Assembly (NCBI GenBank): GCA_012934845.2
Contig: WNNJ02003379.1
Span: forward strand, 1-64,000
Source of the DNA: Pomphorhynchus laevis
Taxonomy: Eukaryota > Acanthocephala > Palaeacanthocephala > Echinorhynchida > Pomphorhynchidae
Reading direction: 5' to 3'
Length of the DNA: 64,000 bases
In this document: piece after piece, positions 56,960 to 64,000 of the stretch
Layout: every line of letters starts with the position of its first letter
How positions within the stretch are numbered: the stretch's first letter is position 1
Notes under the pieces: model-generated
What the model saw: the letters and a program-made list of their open reading frames with translations, nothing else
Database searches by the model: none
Told to the model about the DNA's origin: nothing
Translations under genes and position numbers: made by a program

Positions 56960-59165
56960 GTATGATCTTATCAGCTCAAAATATCAACTAAGTTATCCGA
57001 ACTTTCGTTTGTTGTCAACCAAAAACATGTGGATATTGTAGCACTCACGAAAATCTGGCTTAATCCATTAATATGTGATGATGAAATTAGTCTAGATGGA
57101 TACTTTCTTGTTCGTATGGATCGGTTATCTTCAAGAGGTGGTGGATTCATCATCTTCGCGCAAGATTCTTTATCGGTAAGACTAATCGATGCATGCGATG
57201 ACGAGGTGTCCCTAAATGAATACATTTGAATCAAACTAACAACTACAGATAATCGTCATTTCATTGAGAGCTTTTTCTATCGATCACCTCATTCATTCAC
57301 AGTGTCTATCTGTAACTCATTGCGAAAACATTTAAGAACTAAGTCATTAGCAATAGTTCTTGGTGATTTCAATATGTCCCACGTTAACTGGATAAACTTC
57401 GTGCCTCTACCTAGTTGTTACCCTTAATCAGCAAATCTTCTCGACGTTATTAATGACATTAAACTTAATCAGCAATTTCACAAATTCACACGCTCTCGTG
57501 GACATAGTGCGTCTTTACTTGACATATGCATATCGGTTGATGCTTCTATCATTGACCGAATTTATTACGATCCACTAATCAGTTCTAGTGACCATCTCAC
57601 GATTGATATTGTAGTTTTGATCAGATGCCCTCGTTCAATCAAAACAGTTCCACAAGTCAATCCATTGAAGGCTAACTTTCTCAGTATAGAACGTGTATTC
57701 AGTACGGTAGCATGTCCCAATCCTTTTATCATTGGTACTAACCCTGTAATTAAACCATCTCAAACGTACTCTGATTGAGTTATTGACATTCTTCTCACTA
57801 ATTCAACATAATAAAATGAGCATCCGTATTCCGATTTGGTTTGATTCTGAAATTAAGCATGCAATCAGATCACGGGATATCTCATTTTCTGCGTACAAAG
57901 ATGGTAGACTATCCTTTGATAAATACAATTGTTGAGAAACAAGGTAACTTATATTAAGAGACTGAAGAGAAAGAATTTTATTTCTTACATATGTCGGGCT
58001 GCATCCTCGAACCCTAAGCAGTTATTCAATCACCTACTGCGCCGTAATACTGCGTCAGATAAATTTTAAAAAATTGTGAACAACGCGGGTGATTTAATTG
58101 TTGACCCTATCGAAGTTGCAGAGCTCTTTTCAGCTCATTTTGCAATTCAAGAAGCGAAGTTGGATTATGACTATTTATCCCATTACATTCCAGATTCATT
58201 CGATCGTGTCTTAATGACATATTTATTAGCGAAGAGGACGTCCGTACAGAGCTACTCAAGCTTCCACGTACTCGTGTTTACGGACCGGATGGCTTTCCAT
58301 CTATACTTTTCTGCGAGCTGGCTACAGTGTTGACAAGTCCGCTATGTGCTATATTCCAGAGTTCTCTATACTCTGGAAGTTTACCGTATGACTGGAAAAG
58401 GTCTATAATCTGCCCAGTGTTCAAAAAGGGTGATCGTAGTCAGACTAACAATTATCGTTTCATAAGTCTAACTTCTATTGCGTGCAATGTAATGGAGAGG
58501 ATTCTGTTTCGTACAGTAAGTTCACATCTAGAAGACAATAACATCTTCAACGATACCCAGCACGGATTCAGACCTCACCGTTCTACGGTAACTAACCTCG
58601 TATTCTCCCGGAATAGTTGGTCGAATGCAGTGTAAGCAGGAACTGGAGTGGACACGTTCTTCTTCGATTTATCAAAGGCTTTTAATAGGGTCGTACATCG
58701 TATTCTTATCAATCGACTATCGTTATCTGTGATTGGTGGTTGCGTTAAAACTTGGATTCAGTCATTCCTAACTGATCGTTACTTCGCCTTGCGCATCAAA
58801 GGTTGTATATATGAGTGGTCAGCAATCACCTGTGGTGTACCACAAGGCTGCGTTCTGTACATATATATATATGAAGCTCAATAAGCAGAAATGAAGCTCA
58901 ATAAGCAGAAACCGGTCTAGGGATTTGATTGATGATGGACTGTGATGGTTTCCAAAACCCAGCTTTGTCCGTTTCCCCCGTTTACTAATTAGTAACAACT
59001 ATAATGCCGTATCGCTCCGCGATCCGGGGGCAGGCTGCAAAAATATTTATATAATATACTGCCGAATCACTTTTGTGATCGCCTGTGGACTTGAAGGTCG
59101 TGTTGTAATAATCATCCTTGTGATGAACCCTTCTAAACTGTGGTGGAGGATCTCTGAACACTCTT

Positions 59166-59228
59166 AAAATCTGGACACTACTGATGAAGCTCAATAAGCA
59201 GAAACCGGTCTAGGGATTTGATTGATGA
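59166..59228 (+). ncRNA. Hammerhead ribozyme candidate, tandem unit 2
   Basis: CTGATGA (59181), stem II GCT/AGC with flanking A-A mismatch, GAAA (59201), then CCGGTC, giving U16.1 and cleavage base C at 59210. Stem I pairs CTA/TAG directly (one mismatch further out in this copy). Stem III ACCGGT is self-complementary, so a dimer is expected to be the active form. Confidence 0.7.
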
Positions 59229-59467
59229 TGGACTGTGATGGTTTCCAATACCCAGTTTTGTCCGTTTTGTCCGTTTCCCCCGTTTACTAATTAGTAACAA
59301 CTATAATGCCGTATCGCTCTGCGATCCGGGGGCAGGCTGCAAAAATATTTATATAATATACTGCCGAATCACTTTTGTGATCGCCTGTGGACTTGAAGGT
59401 CGTGTTGTAATAATCATCCTTGTGATGAACCCTTCTAAACTGTGGTGGAGGATCTCTGAACACTCTT

Positions 59468-59530
59468 AAAATCTGGACCCTACTGATGAAGCTCAATAAG
59501 CAGAAACCGGTCTAGGAATTTGATTGATGA
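59468..59530 (+). ncRNA. Hammerhead ribozyme candidate, tandem unit 3
   Basis: The core is the same as in unit 2, at 59483-59512. Upstream CCCTA pairs with downstream TAGG plus the next base except for one change (TAGGA), and AATC/GATT can pair beyond an internal loop. All invariant core positions are present. Confidence 0.7.
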
Positions 59531-60515
59531 TGAACTGTGATGGTTTCCAATACCCAGTTTTGTCTGTTTCCCCCGTTTACTAATTAGTAACAACTATATA
59601 TATAATAAGAGTTTCGTTTGAATCGGTATTATATATATGTCATATCCAGCGAGTGCGCTCTATATGCCGATGATTTAAAGATTTGGCGTCCAATACAAAG
59701 CATGTTCGATGTAATTGATTTGCAACGCGACGTAGACTATCACCAAATTGTGTCGTGCAAAGGGATTGGTTTTGAATCATAATAAGTGTAGACATACGCG
59801 ATAGAAGATGTAAACATCAAAAAGGTTTGATGATTCAGTGATCTGGGCGTGATCGTAAGTGAAGATAAGAAGACACAAGTCCACGTCCAATATGTCGCAT
59901 CCAAATGTCGACGTATGCTAGGCGTGTTAAGACGCTCGTTTGATAAACTCGATCCAGTTAGTTTTCGCATTGCCTAATATGCCTTTATAAAATCACATAT
60001 GTTATATGCGTCCCCTGCAATACACCCACAGCTCCGTGGCGAATTGGAAATATACGAACGGATATTACGACAAGCAACCCATCTAGTGTCCTTAGCGCGT
60101 GTTGTCAATTATACCCAAAGACTGGTATTATTGAATGTCCACACACAACGTTCACTGTCTGACACCGACCTAGTGTATGTATGGCGGTCACTGTCTTCCT
60201 GGACATGCTTCGAAGTTTCTGTTTACAATTCGTCCACCGGGTCGACTACGAGGCCACAGACTTATTATTATTAGTAGTATTACAAGTAATAGTCAAATGG
60301 CTGTTTCAACTGATCACATAGGAAAATATGAAAAAAAATAAATAGCGGTGACATAACATTGTATACATCCGGAATGCCATGATCGTTAATCCACTGACGA
60401 AGTTGAACGTTAAATTGAGAGAAGTCCTTGGTACATGTTATTTCTTCTGGCAACGTGTTCCAGGCGTTTAATGCTCGGTGTAAGAGCCTAGCCAAACTCA
60501 CTACTTTACCGTGGG

Positions 60516-61066
60516 TAAAGTCGTGCCTCTACCTGGTTGTTACCCTTAATCAGCAAATCTTCTCGACGTTATTAATGACATTAAACTTAATCAGCAATTC
60601 ACGAATTCACACGCTCTCGTGGACATAGTGCGTCTTTACTTGACATATGCCTATCGGTTGATGCTTCTATCATTGACCGGATTTATTACGATCCACTAAT
60701 CAGTTCTAGTGACCATCTCACGATTGATATTGTAGTTTTGATCAGATGCCCTCGTTCAATCAAAACAGTTCCACAAGTCAATCCATTGAAGGCTAACTTT
60801 CTCAGTATAGAACGTGTATTCAGTACGGTAGCATGTCCCAATCCTTTTATCATTGGTACTAACCCTGTAATTAAACCATCTCAAACGTACTCTGATTGAA
60901 TTATTGACATTCTTCCCACTAATTCACCATAATAAAACGAGCATCCGTATTCCGATTTGGTTTGACTCTGAAATTAAGCATGCAATCAATTAACGGGATA
61001 TCTCATTTTCTACGTACAAAGATGGTAGACTATCCTTTGATAAATACAATTGTTGAGAAACAAGGT
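60516..61066 (+). mobile_element. Family G endonuclease fragment duplicated into family F tail
   Basis: About 550 bases nearly identical to 57394-57960 (from GTGCCTCTACCT to TTGTTGAGAAACAAGGTAAC), differing by a few substitutions and short indels. It is flanked by two copies of the family F tail sequence (60403-60515 and 61067-61185). Confidence 0.9.
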
Positions 61067-61286
61067 AACATTAAATTGAGAGAAGTCCTTGGTACATGCT
61101 ATTTCTCCTGGCAACGTGTTCCAGGCGTTTAATGCTCGGTGTGAGAGCCTAGCCAACTCACTACTTTACCGTGGGGAAACTTAAATAGTTTCAACGGGTG
61201 GCCACGACGCGTCTGAGAACAAACTTTAACACAGCACGAGGGAAACCCATCTATCCCATTAACCATTCGCCATAATGCAACAAGGT

Positions 61287-63758
61287 CTAGATAATAAGCC
61301 TCTGACCCAAAGATGGTATCTTTAGAAATTCAAGCCGCTCACGATATGAATATGATCTATCCATACACATTCGAGAGCCTCTACGAAGGATTGACTCTAG
61401 TCTATTGAACTCTTTCTTAGTGTATGGAAAAACTGCTTGCACGCAGTACTCTATATACGGGCGAACAAGAGCGCAGTAAAGCCGTTTGAAGACGTATGGA
61501 TTAATACGATCAAATGCATTTTTGACGCAGTACATAGCTCGCAAAGCCTTGCTATAGGCAAACTCTGTATTTGATCGGGATTTCAATGTCATATGCACCA
61601 TGACACCCAGATCCCTATATTCCATGACGACATTAAGAATTGAAGTTTCTAGGCGAACACGACGGTCATCGCAACGCCTTCCTAATTTAATGTGGCCGCA
61701 TTTGTCAACATTGATCTTCATACCAGTAGCCTCACTCCATTGGTATATTTCATTAAGGTCTTCCTGCAGGGAAATGCCAAGCGGATCAATATCATCTACA
61801 GACCATAGTTTGAGGTCGTCAGCAAAAGCAAGACAGGGACTCTGAATCCGCAGCAACAAATCGTTAAGGAACACAATAAACAGCAGAGGTCCTAGTACGG
61901 TACCCTGCGGAACACCACAGTAAACGCGTCTGGGAGTGGAAAGATGGATGCTAACTCTCACCCTAAAGAATCGATTACGTAGGAAATCTTGAATCCACTT
62001 ACACAACATTACAGGAATGCCGTAGTTAAATAGTAATGCTACCAAGCTCTCATGCGGCACCCGATCGAATGCTCTTGAAAAGTCAATGAATACCACATTA
62101 ATTGATTGGCCGCGACTGACCGCCTCAACCCACATTTCGCGTGAAGTCAATAAGCTTGTTAAGCAGGAACGACCAGGGAGGAAACCGTGTTGAGAAGACG
62201 ACATTATTCCGAGTTCCCTCAAGTGATGCCTGATCCGGGTGGCGATCAACTTTTCAAGCACTTTGCATAGAGAACTAGTCGGACTGATTGGTCTATATTC
62301 AGTACAAGCCGTTGCAATGGTTTTCTTTGGGATCGGAACTACGATGGCAGTTTTCCAGACTTCAGGAACACATCCACTGGTCAAATGTTCTCAAAAACAG
62401 CAAGAAGGGAAGGAGCCAAATATCTAGATAAATTCTTAAAGAGAAACGGAGAAATGTCATCAGGGCCAGTAGAGCTAAATGGGTCAAGCTGACTTACAAT
62501 CTCACTAATTGTTACTGGAAGAAAACGCGAAGATTGCTCTAATGCTACACCATGCGAAGTGATAGAAGCTATATGTGAATTATTTGTCGGTAGCGAAAAA
62601 GACGTAGCAAGGCATTCCACAATACCACTCTGAGAAGTTATCATACATCCCTCCGCATTAAGGACATACTTGATTTCTGTGTTAAGAGTTCTGTTGCGAC
62701 GAACATAAGCCCAGAATAGTTTTGGATTTCGTGTTACATTATTTGCGATAGACGATTCGAATGCACATCGTTTATTGCTTTCACTCTAGTACAAAGATTT
62801 CGAACATATTTATATCTGGCAGAGAAACTAGAGTCAGAACGCTGAAGCTTCCATAAACAATTTCTTGAACTTATTAGTTGTCTGACGTTGGAATCTATCC
62901 ATACAGGTGACTTAGTAGCATAAGAGGATTCGCGCATAGGGGCAAGAATATCAGATAATTTATGTAGGTAATCAGTGATCATATTCAATGATAGCTTGTC
63001 CGTGTTCATGAAAGTATACGGGAATTGGTTGTAAACTCTCAAAACATCTTATCTTCTCACTTTCGACCAATGACGTTTGGAAGTTTTTGAGCAAGGTGGA
63101 CAGAATCTGGAATAAGGGACAGCCGTCAAGGAGAGCAAGCAGTGGTCACTACTTCCTAAAGGAGGGAGATGATCAACTTTGATTATGTCTCCTACATATC
63201 TGGAAAATCACGATCAAGTACCGAATCCGATCTTGAAGTTAAGCAAGTTGGTTTTTGTACGCGCTGAATCAGCATGGGTTCCTTAGCTAGGAACTCAGAT
63301 ATTTCCCTTTCCGTGGAACTACCATCAGAAAAGACATAGTCTGACCATCTAGATCGTGGAAGATTAAAATCGCCCAAAAGAATAAAGTGAGGGGAGGAAC
63401 ATACCGATTGTAAAATAAGTTTTAGTTGATCCGTGTCTGCAATTACTGACGGAGATCGATACACGACGCAAAAATTCATACTGGTCGCTGAGTGATCAAT
63501 ACGGAAGCATAGAGTCTCAAACGACCCACAAGGGTCACAAATATTCAACACCTTAGATACGAGGAAATTTTCTCTGACATATGCGGCGACACCGCCACCT
63601 CGCCTACCTGATATCCTGTCGCTTCGTAGAAGGCGAAATCCAGGAATGTTCACAGTGAAATCGACAATATATTGATGCAACCAGGATTCAGCAACGCAGA
63701 AAATGTCATACGAATGAGAAAGCATGTGATACTTCAACTCCACTATTTGAGCAGGCAA
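61287..63758 (-). pseudogene. CR1-like LINE family F ORF2: APE endonuclease and RT
   Basis: Endonuclease motifs: YDIFCVAESWLHQYIVD, SGRRGGGVAAYV, FCVVYRSPSVIAD, ILLGDFNLPRSRWSDY. The RT is open for 365 residues (62384-61287): VWKTAIVVPIPKKTIATAC, SSQHGFLPGRSCLTSLLTS, VVFIDFSRAFDRVPHESLVA, CGVPQGTVLGPLLFIVFLND, catalytic CLAFADDLKLW, MKINVDKCGHIKLGRR and VRPYIEYCVQAVFPYTKKEF. All RT blocks are intact. Breaks lie between the endonuclease, linker and RT (frame changes near 63190, 62700 and 62383). F in the FADD box is normal for CR1/Jockey-type LINEs. Confidence 0.88.
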
Positions 63759-64000
63759 ACTCTGTATTTGATCGGGATTTCAATGTCATATGCACCATGA
63801 CACCCAGATCCCTATATTCCATGACGACATTAAGAATTGAAGTTTCTAGGCGAACACGACGGTCATCGCAACGCCTTCCTAATTTAATGTGGCCGCATTT
63901 GTCAACATTGATCTTCATACCAGTAGCCTCACTCCATTGGTATATTTCATTAAGGTCTTCCTGCAGGGAAATGCCAAGCGGATCAATATCATCTACAGAT
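63757..64000 (-). mobile_element. Second copy of family F RT segment, running out of the window
   Basis: Apparently identical to 61556-61800 in the same orientation (MKINVDKCGHIKLGRR to about TLKSRSNTEFA on the - strand). It joins directly, at 63756, the start of the family F endonuclease. Confidence 0.9.

Larger units (their letters stand above)
58860..59605 (+). repeat. 302-bp hammerhead tandem repeat inside LINE RT
   Basis: Ribozyme cores lie at 58891-58917 (first CTG missing), 59181-59210 and 59483-59512. The last two are 302 bases apart. The first interval is 293, because the middle unit has an extra 9-base TTGTCCGTT-type copy. The intervening sequence is nearly identical and contains three small hairpins (e.g. 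ATCGC...GCGAT and ATCAC...GTGAT). The array begins and ends in TATATATA sequence, which hides any target duplication. Confidence 0.92.
56960..60270 (+). mobile_element. CR1-like LINE (family G) ORF2, split by a hammerhead tandem repeat
   Basis: Endonuclease from about 57010: KHVDIVALTKIWLNPLI-like, YFLVRMDRLSSRGGGFIIF, LAIVLGDFNMSHVNW. RT: LPYDWKRSIICPVFKKGDRS, NIFNDTQHGFRPHRSTVTNL, TFFFDLSKAFNRVVHRILIN, CGVPQGCVL (to 58857), then after the insertion SECALYADDLKIW (59651 onward) and the C-terminus RGELEIYERILRQATHLVSL. There are at least six other stops or frame changes, so dead. Residues between the GVPQG block and YADD are replaced by the inserted repeat. Confidence 0.82.
60280..63760 (-). 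mobile_element. CR1-like LINE (family F) ORF2, fairly well preserved
   Basis: Read from the right: endonuclease 63758-63192, linker 63042-62734, RT 62644-61287 and C-terminal tail 61250-61066 continuing at 60515-60280. No ORF1 is visible. An opposite-strand LINE fragment (60516-61066) is inserted in the tail, between about 112-bp copies of the same tail sequence. Confidence 0.85.

Noticed and set aside
58985-59496. Two almost identical 69-residue frames on the - strand
   Set aside because: They are the same non-coding part of the 302-bp hammerhead repeat in two units. Conservation comes from the tandem repeat; there is no known domain, and the ribozyme strand is +.

Overview
This is animal (metazoan, probably invertebrate) nuclear DNA from an AT-rich, transposon-dense region. 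The reasons are spliced gene structure with a long intron, several LINE families, Penelope-like elements, a hAT and a Tc1/mariner element, and no prokaryotic gene organisation. The species cannot be fixed from the sequence. The only host gene I can support is an arrestin-domain-containing (ARRDC/alpha-arrestin) gene on the + strand: exon 1 at 14190-14413, a 4.1 kb intron full of repeats, exon 2 at 18539-19505. The two exons join in phase to 396 residues with a C-terminal PPSY motif.

Layout. 1-1760: Penelope-like element (PLE) on +, RT plus GIY-YIG endonuclease, with a hammerhead-like tail. 1950-3690: second, broken PLE on -. 3780-5090: broken zinc-knuckle ORF1/gag-like remains on -. 5108-9200: nearly full two-ORF LINE (family A) on -. 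9200-14190: AT-rich, with two large hairpins and a PLE endonuclease fragment. 14190-19570: ARRDC gene. 19767-25011: one hAT transposon with a perfect 8-bp target duplication. About 3.1 kb of nested material interrupts its transposase: PLE RT, a hammerhead repeat, a 216-bp tandem array and an inverted copy of part of ARRDC exon 1. 25165-26075: large inverted repeat. 26540-27960: a third LINE type. 28.7-30.4, 32.3-36.5, 41.9-42.4, 45.2-56.5 kb: further family A copies and relatives. 31.1-32.2 kb: CR1-like ORF1. 36.7-39.1 kb: family D LINE. 39.5-41.6 kb: CR1-like LINE on - carrying a 771-bp hammerhead element. 43300-45183: Tc1/mariner-type transposon with arrays of 22-bp iterons. 57.0-60.3 and 60.3-64 kb: two CR1-like LINEs facing each other; the first is split by a tandem hammerhead repeat.

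The most striking signal is the number of hammerhead-ribozyme cores in unrelated repeats: (i) a mobile unit of about 305 bp at 40.1-40.9 kb with a 12-bp target duplication and a relative at 22.9 kb; (ii) a 302-bp tandem repeat at 58.9-59.6 kb; (iii) PLE-type tails at 1.6, 12.0, 25.1 and probably 53.6 kb. Several have palindromic stem III sequences, as expected of ribozymes that cleave as dimers. LINE family A also has a conserved 3' stem-loop with compensatory changes between subfamilies.

Limits: alignments were made by eye, element ends are usually good to 10-50 bases, clade names are tentative where stated, and no folding or database search was run.
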